Source: Thiorhodococcus drewsii AZ1
GTDB lineage: Bacteria > Pseudomonadota > Gammaproteobacteria > Chromatiales > Chromatiaceae
DNA: 64,000 nucleotides
Assembly (NCBI RefSeq): GCF_000224065.1
Contig: NZ_AFWT01000007.1
Location: 120,698-184,697, forward strand
Direction: 5' to 3'
Shown here: positions 38,542 to 47,461 of the stretch, in pieces
Layout of the letters: the number at the start of each line of letters is the position of its first letter
How positions within the stretch are numbered: position 1 is the stretch's first letter
Position numbers and translations under genes: made by a program
Notes under the pieces: generated by a model
What the model was told of the DNA's origin: nothing
The model's input: the letters and a program-made list of their open reading frames with translations, nothing else
The model's database searches: none

Positions 38542-38562
38542 GTCTCAGCTCGGAGGCTGAGC

Positions 38563-39810
38563 TCATGCCGGCTTTTCGGCGCTCAGGATGGTGACGGGCA
38601 TGGCGGTGCGCCAGCCGTCGAAGCGGCCGAGAGGGGCCGCGTTCGCGACCGAGAGACGGGCGAGTTCGCCGCCGATGCGTTCGCGTAGCGTGACCAGGAA
38701 GGCCTCGCTCTGGAGGGTGACGGCGTTGGCGACCAGGCGTCCGCCCGGTTTCAGTGCCGCCCAGCAGCGCTCGGCGACGCCTTCGGCCGTGAGCCCGCCG
38801 CCGATGAAGATGGCGTCGGGCATCGGGAGCCCTTCCAGTGCCTCAGGTGCGCGTCCGGCGACGATCTGGAGTTCGGGCACGCCGAGCCGGTTGCGGTTTT
38901 GGTCGATGAGGTCGCGGCGCTTGGCGTCGGGCTCGATGGCGATGGCGCGGCAGCCGCTCTCGGCGCGCATCCATTCGATGCCGATTGAGCCGCTGCCGGC
39001 ACCGAGGTCCCACAGTAGCTCGCCGGGCAGTGGCGCCAATCGGGCTAGCGAGGCCGCGCGGACATCGCGTTTGGTGATCTGGCCTTCGTGGATGAAGGCG
39101 TCGTCCGGCAGTCCGCAGCGGCGCGACAGCGGGCGGGCGTTCGCGCTGGCGTGGCATTCGAGCGCGATCAGGTTGAGCGCGGCACAGCTCGGGTGAGTCC
39201 AAGCGTCGGCGATGCCGCTCAGTCTGCACTCTTCGGGTCCGCCGACGCGCTCGAAGACATCGAGCCGGCTGGCGCCGAATCCGCGCTCGCAGAGCAGTGC
39301 GGCGAGTTGGGCGGGTGTCTCGCCGTCGGCCGAGAGGATCAGCAGGCGCGCACCCTCGCTCAGATGCAGATTGACCCGTTCCAGCGGTCGTCCGTGGGCG
39401 GGGATGACGCGGCTGTCCTGTAGCGGCCAGCCGAGTCGGGCGCAAGCCAGCGAGACCGAGGAGGCGCCGGGGAGGATGCGCATCTCACTGGGCGCGATCC
39501 GGCGCGCGAGGCTGCCGCCGATGCCGTAGAACATGGGGTCGCCACTGGCCAGCACGCAGACCGGACGGCCCCGATGCGACAGCAGTCGTTCATAGGCGGC
39601 GCTGAATGGGCTCGGCCAGGGGTGGCGGTCTTGTCCCGGCCGTTCCGGAACCAGGGCGAGATGACGCTCGCCGCCGAAGAGGATCTCCGCCTCGGAGAGC
39701 GCGCGCCGGGCCTCCTCGCCGAGTCCGGTCAGTCCGTCCTCGCCGATCCCGACGATGGTCAGCCAGGGTGGGGGGGATTCGGTATCTGCGGGTTGGCGGC
39801 GATGGGTCAT
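38563..39810 (-). CDS. cobL: Precorrin-6Y C5,15-methyltransferase (decarboxylating) CobL
   Basis: Methylates C-5 and C-15 and removes the acetate at C-12 of precorrin-6B. The 415-residue product fuses the CbiE-like methyltransferase (1-205; TIVGIGEDGLTGLGEEAR, GDPMFYGIGGSLARR) to the CbiT-like decarboxylating methyltransferase (about 220-415; SAM motif LLWDLGAGSGSIGIEWMR, PDAIFIGGGLTAEGV). ATG 39810 starts MTHRRQP; the frame is open to 40644 but that stretch is antisense to cobH. It is divergent from cobHIJ. Confidence 0.94.
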   Translation of the reverse strand: MTHRRQPADTESPPPWLTIVGIGEDGLTGLGEEARRALSEAEILFGGERHLALVPERPGQDRHPWPSPFSAAYERLLSHRGRPVCVLASGDPMFYGIGGSLARRIAPSEMRILPGASSVSLACARLGWPLQDSRVIPAHGRPLERVNLHLSEGARLLILSADGETPAQLAALLCERGFGASRLDVFERVGGPEECRLSGIADAWTHPSCAALNLIALECHASANARPLSRRCGLPDDAFIHEGQITKRDVRAASLARLAPLPGELLWDLGAGSGSIGIEWMRAESGCRAIAIEPDAKRRDLIDQNRNRLGVPELQIVAGRAPEALEGLPMPDAIFIGGGLTAEGVAERCWAALKPGGRLVANAVTLQSEAFLVTLRERIGGELARLSVANAAPLGRFDGWRTAMPVTILSAEKPA

Positions 39811-39853
39811 GCGTCGGAGACTCGATCGGAGTGGGGGAGGGGCGTGGCTAGAG

Positions 39854-39882
39854 TGGTATATCTCTTTGGGCGGCATTATAAT
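39854..39882 (+). promoter_or_regulatory. Putative sigma-70 promoter for cobHIJ
   Basis: A perfect -10 box TATAAT lies at 39877-39882, with only a weak -35 (TGGTAT, 39854-39859) 17 bases upstream. Transcription would start near 39889 and leave a 120-base leader before cobH. No B12 box or other riboswitch was recognised in the leader. Confidence 0.45.
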
Positions 39883-40008
39883 CCCGCTCTTCACCAGAGA
39901 GTACATCCACCGCTTACGCTTACCTGTCGGCCACCCTATTCGTCCCGCCTCCGTCTGGGCTCGCCCGAGTCCGTGTCGATCGGTATCACCGCGCGTTAGA
40001 GACCCACA

Positions 40009-40632
40009 ATGATCGAATACAATCGCGATGCTCACGACATCTATCGTCAATCCTTCGCCATCATCCGTGCCGAGGCGAAGCTCGATCGTCTGCCGGCCGA
40101 TCTGGAAGCGCTGGCGGTGCGGGTCATCCATTCCTGCGGCATGCCCGATGTCGTAGAGGATCTGGTCTTTTCGGAGGGTGCCGGGACCGCCGGTCGCGCG
40201 GCGCTCGAATCCGGCGCGCCCATTCTGTGCGATAGCCGCATGGTGGCCGAGGGCATCACCCGCGCCCGTCTTCCCGCCGAGAACGCCGTCATTTGTACCC
40301 TGCAGGATCCGAGTGTTCCCGAGCTTGCCAAGCAGCTCGGCAATACCCGCACCGCAGCGGCCCTGGAACTCTGGCGTCCGCATCTCGCGGGTTCGATCGT
40401 GGTGGTCGGCAATGCCCCGACCGCGCTGTTCCGGCTGTTCGAGATGCTCGACGCGGGGGCGCCCAAGCCGGCGCTGATTCTGGGCTTCCCGGTGGGCTTT
40501 GTCGGTGCGGCCGAATCCAAGGAGGCGCTTGCGGCCGATAGTCGCGGCGTGCCCTTCGTCACCGTCCGTGGTCGTCGTGGCGGAAGCGCCATGGCCGCCG
40601 CTGCTGTCAACGCACTCGGGCGGGACCACTGA
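40009..40632 (+). CDS. cobH: Precorrin-8X methylmutase CobH
   Basis: Moves the methyl group from C-11 to C-12, giving hydrogenobyrinic acid. The 207-residue product has the CobH/CbiC blocks [17 protein letters not shown] (with the catalytic histidine), DSRMVAEGI, and [16 protein letters not shown] near the C-terminus. First gene of the cobH-cobI-cobJ operon; cobI begins 5 bases after its stop. Confidence 0.95.
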   Translation: MIEYNRDAHDIYRQSFAIIRAEAKLDRLPADLEALAVRVIHSCGMPDVVEDLVFSEGAGTAGRAALESGAPILCDSRMVAEGITRARLPAENAVICTLQDPSVPELAKQLGNTRTAAALELWRPHLAGSIVVVGNAPTALFRLFEMLDAGAPKPALILGFPVGFVGAAESKEALAADSRGVPFVTVRGRRGGSAMAAAAVNALGRDH

Positions 40633-40637
40633 TCCAT

Positions 40638-41366
40638 ATGGCACAAGGGCGTTTATTTGGCCTGGGCGTCGGCCCGGGCGATCCGGAACTCATCACCCTC
40701 AAGGCCCTGCGCTATCTGCGCGAGGCGCCGGTGGTGGCCTATTACGCGGCCAAGGAGAAGCGCGGCAACGCGCTGACCAGCGTCGAGGACTATCTCGGCG
40801 CCGAGCAGCTGCGTCTACCGCTGATCTATCCGGTCACCGGCAAGAAGCCGCCGCCGCCCTTCGATTACGAAGGGGCGATGCGCGGCTTCTACGATGCATC
40901 CGCCGAGTCGATCGCCGTGCATCTCGAGGCAGGGCGCGACGTGGCCGTGCTCTGCGAGGGCGATCCACTCTTCTACGGCTCATTCATGTATCTCTACGAC
41001 CGCCTGGCCGGCCGCTTCGAGACCGAGGTGGTCCCAGGCGTCTGCTCGGTGGTCGCCAGCGCCTCGGTGCTGCGCACCCCGCTGGTCTATCGCGATCAGC
41101 GTCTCCAGGTGCTGCCCGGTACGCTTCCCGAAGAGACCCTGACCCAGATGCTCGACGGCGTCGAGGCGGCGGCCATCATGAAGCTGGGCAGCAACTTCGA
41201 GAAGATCCGACGCGTCATCACCAAGCTCGGGCTCGAAAAGCGCGCACTCTATGTCGAGCGCGCGACCATGGACGGCGAATGCGTGCGTCCCTTCACCGAG
41301 ATTGCGCCCGAGACCGTGCCCTATTTCTCGATGGTCCTCATCCCCGGCGAACGGTGGCAGGGCTGA
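40638..41366 (+). CDS. cobI: Precorrin-2 C20-methyltransferase CobI
   Basis: Adds the C-20 methyl group to precorrin-2. The 242-residue SAM enzyme starts [22 protein letters not shown] with the GxGPGD motif, has the [11 protein letters not shown] block and the [21 protein letters not shown] turn. [13 protein letters not shown] near residue 180 is a CobI/CbiL signature. It is 5 bases downstream of cobH, and cobJ starts one base after its stop. Confidence 0.95.
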   Translation: MAQGRLFGLGVGPGDPELITLKALRYLREAPVVAYYAAKEKRGNALTSVEDYLGAEQLRLPLIYPVTGKKPPPPFDYEGAMRGFYDASAESIAVHLEAGRDVAVLCEGDPLFYGSFMYLYDRLAGRFETEVVPGVCSVVASASVLRTPLVYRDQRLQVLPGTLPEETLTQMLDGVEAAAIMKLGSNFEKIRRVITKLGLEKRALYVERATMDGECVRPFTEIAPETVPYFSMVLIPGERWQG

Positions 41367-41367
41367 G

Positions 41368-42186
41368 ATGGTCGGGTCACCGAATGACACGGCCGGTACG
41401 GTGAGCGCATCGCACTCAGGACGGTTGGCCGTGATCGGTCTGGGTCCAGGTGCCGCCGAACTGATGGCGCCGGCCGTGCGCGAGGAACTCGACCGGGCGC
41501 AGGACATCGTCGGCTATACGACCTATGTCGAGATGGCCGGACCCTTTCGTCCCGATCAGCGCACCCTGGATTCGGACAACCGGTGCGAGATGGATCGTGC
41601 CCGGCTGGCCTTCGAGCTGGCCGCTCAGGGGCGTCGCGTGGTGGTGGTGTCCTCGGGCGATCCAGGGGTCTTCGCCATGGCGACGGCGGTGATGGAGGCG
41701 CTGGATCAGTCCTCCGATCCGAGCTGGAAGGACGTGGATCTGGCGATCCTGCCCGGCATCTCGGCGGCCCAGGCGACGGCCGCGCGTATCGGTGCTCCAT
41801 TGGGGCACGACTTCTGTGTCATCTCACTCTCGGACAACCTCAAGCCCTGGTCGCAGATCCTGTTGCGTCTGGAGCATGCCGCGCTGGCCGATTTCGTCAT
41901 CGCACTCTACAACCCCATCTCCAAGGCGCGTCCCTGGCAGCTGGGAGAGGCGCTGGAGTTGCTGCGTCGTCATCGCGCTCCAGAGACGCCGGTCGTGCTG
42001 GGGCGGGATGTGGGGCGTCCGGCCGAGCGGGTGTTGGTGACGACGCTGGCCGAGGTGCGTCCCGATCAGGTGGACATGCGCACGATGGTCATCGTCGGGT
42101 CTTCGCTGACCCGCCAGTTCCCACGGAGAGACGGCGGTGCTTGGGTCTACACCCCGCGCTGGTACCCGGAGGCTCCGGGCAGCTGA
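41368..42186 (+). CDS. cobJ: Precorrin-3B C17-methyltransferase CobJ
   Basis: Methylates C-17 and contracts the ring of precorrin-3B to make precorrin-4. The 272-residue protein has RLAVIGLGPGAAELMAPAV, GYTTYVEMAG, SSGDPGVFAMATAVMEAL and ILPGISAAQATAARIGAPLGHDF, all CobJ/CbiH blocks. ALYNPISKARPWQLGEALELL near the C-terminus is diagnostic. ATG 41368 comes one base after the cobI stop. A palindromic repeat follows, between it and the convergent cobK. Confidence 0.95.
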   Translation: MVGSPNDTAGTVSASHSGRLAVIGLGPGAAELMAPAVREELDRAQDIVGYTTYVEMAGPFRPDQRTLDSDNRCEMDRARLAFELAAQGRRVVVVSSGDPGVFAMATAVMEALDQSSDPSWKDVDLAILPGISAAQATAARIGAPLGHDFCVISLSDNLKPWSQILLRLEHAALADFVIALYNPISKARPWQLGEALELLRRHRAPETPVVLGRDVGRPAERVLVTTLAEVRPDQVDMRTMVIVGSSLTRQFPRRDGGAWVYTPRWYPEAPGS

Positions 42187-42199
42187 CCGGGATATTTGA

Positions 42200-42272
42200 G
42201 CCGCAAAGTTGCAAAGGACGCGAAGACAAGCACGCTCTCGGCGTCCTTTGCGCGCTTTGCGCCTTCGCGGTT
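42200..42272. repeat. Palindromic intergenic repeat (GCAAAGGACGC family)
   Basis: Left arm at about 42201-42225 (CCGCAAAGTTGCAAAGGACGC) and right arm at 42241-42272 (GCGTCCTTTGCG, then CTTTGCGCCTTCGCGGTTC) form a large imperfect inverted repeat between the convergent stops of cobJ and cobK. It could terminate both transcripts. Related words occur at about 17164-17184 and, degraded, at 34859-34890. Confidence 0.6.
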
Positions 42273-42290
42273 CGATTCCTCGTTCTGAGC

Positions 42291-43079
42291 TCAGCCGGCC
42301 GCCCGCGCTGGCTCGCGTTCGCATCGCCATTGCGTCTTGCGCATTTCCAGCCAGTTGAGTGCCCCTTCGACCGAGGTCGCCAAGGGTGTCTCCGGTCGTC
42401 GTGGGCGTTGACGCATGATGACGCGGATTCCGCGTTCACGGGCGGCGATCAGTTTGGCCGAGGTTGCTAAGCCGCCGCTGTTCTTGCACACGATGGTGTC
42501 GATTCGATGCTCGTCGAGCAGTTTGCGCTCGTTGTCCAGATCGAACGGGCCGCGCGAGAGCAGCAATTCGGCCAAGGGAAATTCGGGCATCGGGTCCGGA
42601 GGCGTCACCGCGCGGATGAGGAACCAGATGTCATCGAGTCCGGCAAAGGGCACGAGCTCCTGCCGGCCGACGGCCAGCAGAACCCGCTGCGGTCCACCCT
42701 GAATCAGGGTGTTTACCGCCTCGTCCCAGCCTTCGACCTGGTCCCAGCGATCGCCTTCTTCGGGTGTCCATGCCGGACGTTCCAATCTGAGCAGTGGCAC
42801 GCGGGCCGCATGACAGGCCTGATAGGCGTTCCAGCCCATGCTGGCGGCGAAGGGGTGGGTGACGTCGAAGACCGCGCGGATGCGCTGCTCGTGCAGATAG
42901 TCGATCAACCCCTCGGGTCCGCCGAAACCGCCGATGCGGGTTTCGCCGGCTGGTAGACGCGGGTCGGTGGTGCGGCCTGCGAGCGAGTTGGTGACCCGCA
43001 GATCGTCATGGGCGGCGAGCGCTTCGGCGAGGACATAGGCCTCCGTGGTACCGCCGAGAATCAGGATTCGTTCCTTCAT
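42291..43079 (-). CDS. cobK: Precorrin-6A reductase CobK
   Basis: NADPH-dependent reductase of precorrin-6A to precorrin-6B. The 262-residue product begins MKERILILGGTTEAYVLAEAL, has TNSLAGRTTDPRLP and the conserved block RAVFDVTHPFAASMGWNAYQAC, and ends with the nucleotide-binding ATSAKLIAARERGIRVIMRQRP. The start at 43079 fits the family; M at 43118 is possible. It lies 62 bases downstream of the cytochrome b gene on the same strand. Confidence 0.93.
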   Translation of the reverse strand: MKERILILGGTTEAYVLAEALAAHDDLRVTNSLAGRTTDPRLPAGETRIGGFGGPEGLIDYLHEQRIRAVFDVTHPFAASMGWNAYQACHAARVPLLRLERPAWTPEEGDRWDQVEGWDEAVNTLIQGGPQRVLLAVGRQELVPFAGLDDIWFLIRAVTPPDPMPEFPLAELLLSRGPFDLDNERKLLDEHRIDTIVCKNSGGLATSAKLIAARERGIRVIMRQRPRRPETPLATSVEGALNWLEMRKTQWRCEREPARAAG

Positions 43080-43141
43080 GCTGGATGTTCTCGTGAATGT
43101 GATGTCGACTGGGTTCATCGGCCGTCCCTGGCCGGCTGATC

Positions 43142-43684
43142 TCAGGGCAGCGAGATGCGGGTCATGATGCCGTCCTTGAGGCGCCAATGTTTGAGTCCGG
43201 CTGCGATGTGGATCAGCAGCAGGCCGGCGACGATCAGACCGCCGATACCGTGATAGGTGAAGAGCATCGCGCCGAGTTCCTTGTTCTCGCCGATGAGTCC
43301 CGGCAACTGGGTGCCGAAGAACTGGATCGGATATCCGGAGGCGGCGGTGGCGACCCAGCCGACGATCGGGAGTGCGATCAGGAACAGATAGAGCAGCAGA
43401 TGGACTCCACCGCCGACCATGCGCTCGATCAGGCCGAGCGGTGGATCGTAGGGTGGCGCGGGCGTGCGCTTACGCAGCCAGATGCGCAGCAGGGTCAGTA
43501 CCAAAATCAGGATGCCGACGCTCTTGTGCACCATGAAGAGCATGTTGGTCGTGTCCTCTCCAAGCAGCTTGGACAATCCCTCGTAATCCAGCGCCCAGAA
43601 GGCGAGGCCGCCGAGGAGCAGTCCGAGGACCATCAGGGCGACCAGCCAATGGATTAGCCGTTGCAATAGTGTATATCGGTTCAT
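43142..43684 (-). CDS. Cytochrome b561 family protein
   Basis: A 180-residue inner-membrane dihaem cytochrome b with four hydrophobic helices. Likely haem ligands are the histidines in LLQRLIHWLVALM, FMVHKSVGIL, YHGIGGLIV and LLLIHIAAGLKHW. NRYTLLQRLIHW at the N-terminus is typical of the bacterial b561 (CybB) type, which moves electrons from the quinone pool to a periplasmic partner such as superoxide or a hydrogenase-like protein. No obvious partner gene is beside it. Confidence 0.9.
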   Translation of the reverse strand: MNRYTLLQRLIHWLVALMVLGLLLGGLAFWALDYEGLSKLLGEDTTNMLFMVHKSVGILILVLTLLRIWLRKRTPAPPYDPPLGLIERMVGGGVHLLLYLFLIALPIVGWVATAASGYPIQFFGTQLPGLIGENKELGAMLFTYHGIGGLIVAGLLLIHIAAGLKHWRLKDGIMTRISLP

Positions 43685-43894
43685 TCCTAAATTCTCTCCT
43701 TGCGATCGATGCTGGGGTGTGTGAGACAGGATCTTCGGGCCTCGTGGCGAGGCGCTATCTTAAGACCTCAAGGGTCTGGTCGACATCATTTCGTCATATT
43801 GTCCCTTTCGATATGTGGTTGATGTGGCTGCGTTCAGCCACCATTGGAAGTCAGCTCGGATCCTCGATCCGCCAACGAACAGGAACCGCATCCC

Positions 43895-44794
43895 GTGACT
43901 TCAGACTCGCTTGCGTCGACACCTCCCCGAGGGAGGGTGCTTGGCCATCTGAATTGGTTGTTCAACCCCTTTCAGAGACTCGATGTACCCCAGATCTACG
44001 ACCTGCTTTCGATGGGGTCTGTCACCGAGCGCACCTTCTATCTGAACCTGGGGTACTGGCCCGACGCCGGCGATGCCGACGAGGCGAGCGAGGCGCTGGT
44101 CATGCTTATGGCGGACTGGGCCGACCTCTCCGAGTCCGATCAGGTCCTGGACGTCGGTTACGGTTTCGGCGACCAGGACATCCTCTGGTCGCAGCGCCGT
44201 AGTCCGCGCAGGATCGTCGGGCTCAACCGCACCGCCTCGCAGGTCGCCGTGGCCCAACGCCGTGTCGCCGAGCAGGGGCTTGAGGACCGGGTCGATCTGC
44301 GCCTGGGGTCGGCGACTCAAATGCCGATCGCCGATGCCTCGGTCGACAAGGTGCTGGCGCTCGAATGCGCCTTCCACTTCGTGAGCCGCGAGGATTTCTT
44401 TCGCGAGGCATGGCGCGTGCTGCGTCCCGGCGGGCGTCTGGTGACTGCGGACATCCTGCCGATGCCGTTGACCGGTGGCTGGCGGGATCGTCTGCTGCAG
44501 CGGCTGTCCTGGCGCCTGATGGCCAACAAGTTCGCGGTGCCGGATGAGAACGTCTACGGCGTCGAGGGCTATGGCGAGCGCTTGGCGCGTCAGGGTTTCG
44601 AATCGGTCCGGATCGAATCGATCCGCGACCGGGTCTACGCGCCGTTGCACGACTATCTGCGGGCACATCCGGAGTCGCTGCGCCGGCTGCATCCGCTCGC
44701 CCGAGGCTTCGCCCGCATGGCACTTCGACTCGACGCGGCCAGCGTCTATCCGGGTCTCGACTACATCATGACGAGCGCAGTCAAGCCTGGCTGA
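43895..44794 (+). CDS. Class I SAM-dependent methyltransferase
   Basis: A 299-residue methyltransferase with an N-terminal extension of about 80 residues (NWLFNPFQRLDVPQIYDLLS). SAM motif I is VLDVGYGFGDQD, with the unusual Y-G-F in place of the common glycine-rich loop; motif post-I is RIVGLNRTASQV; ECAFHFVSREDFFREAWRVLRPGGRLV is motif II/III. The best start is GTG 43895, 10 bases after AGGAA; TTG 43844 is possible. The substrate is unknown; the fold resembles tocopherol and sterol/phospholipid N-methyltransferases. Convergent with the DUF6513 gene. Confidence 0.82.
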   Translation: MTSDSLASTPPRGRVLGHLNWLFNPFQRLDVPQIYDLLSMGSVTERTFYLNLGYWPDAGDADEASEALVMLMADWADLSESDQVLDVGYGFGDQDILWSQRRSPRRIVGLNRTASQVAVAQRRVAEQGLEDRVDLRLGSATQMPIADASVDKVLALECAFHFVSREDFFREAWRVLRPGGRLVTADILPMPLTGGWRDRLLQRLSWRLMANKFAVPDENVYGVEGYGERLARQGFESVRIESIRDRVYAPLHDYLRAHPESLRRLHPLARGFARMALRLDAASVYPGLDYIMTSAVKPG

Positions 44795-44848
44795 ACTCCA
44801 TCGATCCGGGCGGGGGCATCTCTCCCCGCGTTTCCATGAAACCATGGT

Positions 44849-46243
44849 TCACTCCTTGCGCGCCTTGCGTTTCGTCGTAGCCGGCTCCGCGTAGCTGGTC
44901 ATGTCCTCCGGTGGGCGCTCGACCATGCAGCCCCAATCGAGCGGGCGGTCCTGTACATAGCGCTTGCCGAGCTGATGGGCGATCTGGGCGCGCCCCAGCT
45001 CGACGCCCAGATAGAAGGCGTGCCCGCCGTCCTGTTCCACGCCCAGATAGGGATAGAGCTCGAAGGGGTCGGTGTGGGTGTGGAGTCCGTCTCGGTTGTA
45101 GACGTGGATGCCCTCGTCGCTCACCTGGATGCGGAAATTGGGATCGCGGATCGCTCCGGCCAGTTCGCGGATCTCGTCGGCCCCGTAGGGAAAGGGATCG
45201 CGCTCGTGCAGCCCGGTGAGGCCGCCGTCGATCTGTTTGGGCAGGCTGTTCTCGCGTCGCGCCCAGTGCATGATGCGCCGTGCCCGATCGGCCTCGCGGA
45301 TTGCCGTGCGGCAATGGGGGCTGACCTGGGTGGCGAGGATGTTGGTGATGCCCAGCTCCGAGATGAGCCCCATGAGCAGGGCGTTGATGCCGGCGGTATC
45401 GGCCTCGGTCAGTTCGGTCAGGTTGCCCACGCCCATGAGGATTTCGGCATTCGGGTGGGCACGCCGCAGGCTGTGGTAGCGCACGATGGAGTCTGCGAAA
45501 CCGAAATGAATGGGGTCTAGGATGGGGTCGGCGATATAGGGCTTGCCGAGCCGATCCATGTGCGCCATCGCGCGCTCCAGCGAGGCCAAATCGTCTTGTG
45601 GGTGGGGGATGAGGATGGGGACCGCGTCCACCTCCTCGGCCACCCAGAGACTCTGCTCGTTCAGGCTCAACAGATAATCGGCACCGGCCTTGCCGGCCAG
45701 CAGCAGATCGTTCGGGCTCATGGAATCGACGCTGACCCGGTGTCCGGCCTCCTTCAGATACTGGATGCACTGTTCCAGATGCGGGAAGGGGGTGTCTGGG
45801 AGACAGCCGAGATCAATCACATCGGCTCCGTCGGCGGCGAAGCGCTCGGCCCGATCGAGGATCGCGTCGACCGTCAGGCGCGGCGCATCGACGATCTCGC
45901 CGAAGATGCGCACATCGTATTGACCTAGGTCCGCCGGCTTGCCCTCCAGCCCGAAATAGCGGGGCAGGTCCATCATCTCCTCAGGGCCGCGCCGGACCGG
46001 GATTCCGAAGTGCCGGCTCAGTGCTTCCACATCCCCCCGGCAGCGTCCGGGAATCATGATCCAGTCCGCATGCTCCGTGTCGGTCAGGCGGCGTTGGATC
46101 ATCTCGGCCGTCATCAATGCCGCTACCTTGACCCCCATCTGGCGTATCGACCAGGTGCGCTCCGGCAGATCCATCTCGGTCAGGATGCGTGTGAGCGGTT
46201 TCTCCGCGAGCTGGCCGGTCAGAAAGAGGATGTGTTCGCCCAT
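44849..46243 (-). CDS. DUF6513 dihydropteroate-synthase-like protein
   Basis: A 464-residue protein with an N-terminal DUF6513 domain (about 1-115; ILFLTGQLAEKPLTRIL, MIPGRCRGD) and a dihydropteroate-synthase-like TIM barrel (about 120-370; DGADVIDLGCLPDT, VSVDSMSPNDLLLAG, VGNLTELTEADTAGINALL). Family members are found in organisms with methanopterin-linked one-carbon metabolism, but this protein's reaction is not established to my knowledge. It stands alone here among B12 genes; a corrinoid or pterin methyl-transfer role would fit the context but is only inference. Ends in a very basic KRKARKE tail. Confidence 0.75.
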   Translation of the reverse strand: MGEHILFLTGQLAEKPLTRILTEMDLPERTWSIRQMGVKVAALMTAEMIQRRLTDTEHADWIMIPGRCRGDVEALSRHFGIPVRRGPEEMMDLPRYFGLEGKPADLGQYDVRIFGEIVDAPRLTVDAILDRAERFAADGADVIDLGCLPDTPFPHLEQCIQYLKEAGHRVSVDSMSPNDLLLAGKAGADYLLSLNEQSLWVAEEVDAVPILIPHPQDDLASLERAMAHMDRLGKPYIADPILDPIHFGFADSIVRYHSLRRAHPNAEILMGVGNLTELTEADTAGINALLMGLISELGITNILATQVSPHCRTAIREADRARRIMHWARRENSLPKQIDGGLTGLHERDPFPYGADEIRELAGAIRDPNFRIQVSDEGIHVYNRDGLHTHTDPFELYPYLGVEQDGGHAFYLGVELGRAQIAHQLGKRYVQDRPLDWGCMVERPPEDMTSYAEPATTKRKARKE

Positions 46244-46357
46244 CGAATGTTCGGTGACCTGTATGAATGCGGGTGGAATGAGATAGCAAATCTTGGTCCA
46301 GAGGGCATCGCCTCGCGGTCTGGCGTTGCGCCTGGGTGTCGCTGCGCTTCGCTCAGG

Positions 46358-47461
46358 CTACTTTGCTCGTTTGTGTTGTTGTTCCATCGCCTCGATCAGG
46401 AGCGAGAGGAACCGGTATCCGGCATGCACCAGTTTGCTGTAGGGCAGCAGCAGGAAGAGCGCCAGGACGCTGCCGAGGTGGAGGGCGAGCAGGAGGCCCA
46501 TTGCCGCGCTGGCACGCCAGATCAGCAGGGCGAGTCCGGTCAGCGCGACCCAGAGCAGCAGACCCAGGATGGCCGCGCCGGAACGGCGTGCCTCGGGGGC
46601 GGTGGGTTCGGGGTCTTCGCGTTGCTTCAACCATAAAAATCCCAGCGCCCCGAGCGTCATGGCGATTCCGCCGAGAGCGCCGAGCATCACGGGCAGGCTC
46701 AGGATGGGGTAGGGCGCCTCCCAGCCGAATGTATGGTGGTACAGGGTCGCGACGAGCGTGGCAGTGAAGCTCAGCAGGACACCGCCCGCCAGAGTCTGGT
46801 GCAGTCGGCGGCGTGCGTGGGAGAGACGGTCGTCCAGGTCGTTGCAGCCGGGACCTCCGCCTCGCAGATTGCGCAGCAGGACGACATCGCGCATGGCGTC
46901 GGCGAGCGCGCGTGTCGTCAGCGGGACGGGGGCTGTTCGGATCCTGCGCCAGTAGCGGTGCAACCCGATGCCGATCGCCAGGCAGGACCAGGCGAGCGGG
47001 ATGGCTCCGATCGCCGCCATCGCTCCCCAGGGCAGGACGCGGTAGAAGGCGCCCGCGCCCAGGTGTCGGTCGAAGAGGGCATCGGGCGGGGCATAGGCCA
47101 GGATCAGCGCGATCATGATTCCGGTTGCTACGAGCGTGACGATCAGCGTCGACAGCCGACTGTGCTCCAGCAGCAGGGCGAGCCATTTGGGCCAGGCATG
47201 CTCGACATAGGTGTCTTGACGCAGGGTGGTCAGGGTGCGCGGGACATTGACCGCAAAGACATGCGGCGGCGCGTACTGGCAGGCGTAGAGACAGTTGCGG
47301 CAGGCGTGGCAGAGATTGGCGAGATGGGCCAGATCACCGTCGCCGAGTGCCGGACGGCGTCTGGCTGCCTCGAACAGATCGCAGAAGCCGTTGCAGTAAC
47401 CGCAGGCATCGCAGATGCCGAGGACGCGACGCGCCTCGTCGCGGTGTTCACTGGAGTGCAT
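46358..47461 (-). CDS. tcuB: TcuB/CitB-like membrane iron-sulfur protein; probable C-terminal half of a split CobZ
   Basis: A 367-residue protein with N-terminal cysteine clusters, CDACGYCNGFCDLF and CHACRNCLYACQYAP, able to hold two [4Fe-4S] centres, followed by about six transmembrane helices with histidines suited for haem. This is the TcuB/CitB layout and the C-terminal half of CobZ. In Rhodobacter capsulatus CobZ, a fused flavo-iron-sulfur-haem protein, replaces CobG in making precorrin-3B. The flavoprotein gene upstream overlaps by 14 bases, and cobK, cobM and cobD surround the pair. No cobG is seen. The alternative role, tricarballylate oxidation, lacks other tcu genes here. Start ATG 47461; the frame is open to 47530. 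Confidence 0.82.
   Translation of the reverse strand: MHSSEHRDEARRVLGICDACGYCNGFCDLFEAARRRPALGDGDLAHLANLCHACRNCLYACQYAPPHVFAVNVPRTLTTLRQDTYVEHAWPKWLALLLEHSRLSTLIVTLVATGIMIALILAYAPPDALFDRHLGAGAFYRVLPWGAMAAIGAIPLAWSCLAIGIGLHRYWRRIRTAPVPLTTRALADAMRDVVLLRNLRGGGPGCNDLDDRLSHARRRLHQTLAGGVLLSFTATLVATLYHHTFGWEAPYPILSLPVMLGALGGIAMTLGALGFLWLKQREDPEPTAPEARRSGAAILGLLLWVALTGLALLIWRASAAMGLLLALHLGSVLALFLLLPYSKLVHAGYRFLSLLIEAMEQQHKRAK

Noticed and set aside
39811..40644. Extension of the cobL frame up to 40644
   Set aside because: The added stretch is antisense to cobH and has no CobL similarity; the family start is at 39810.
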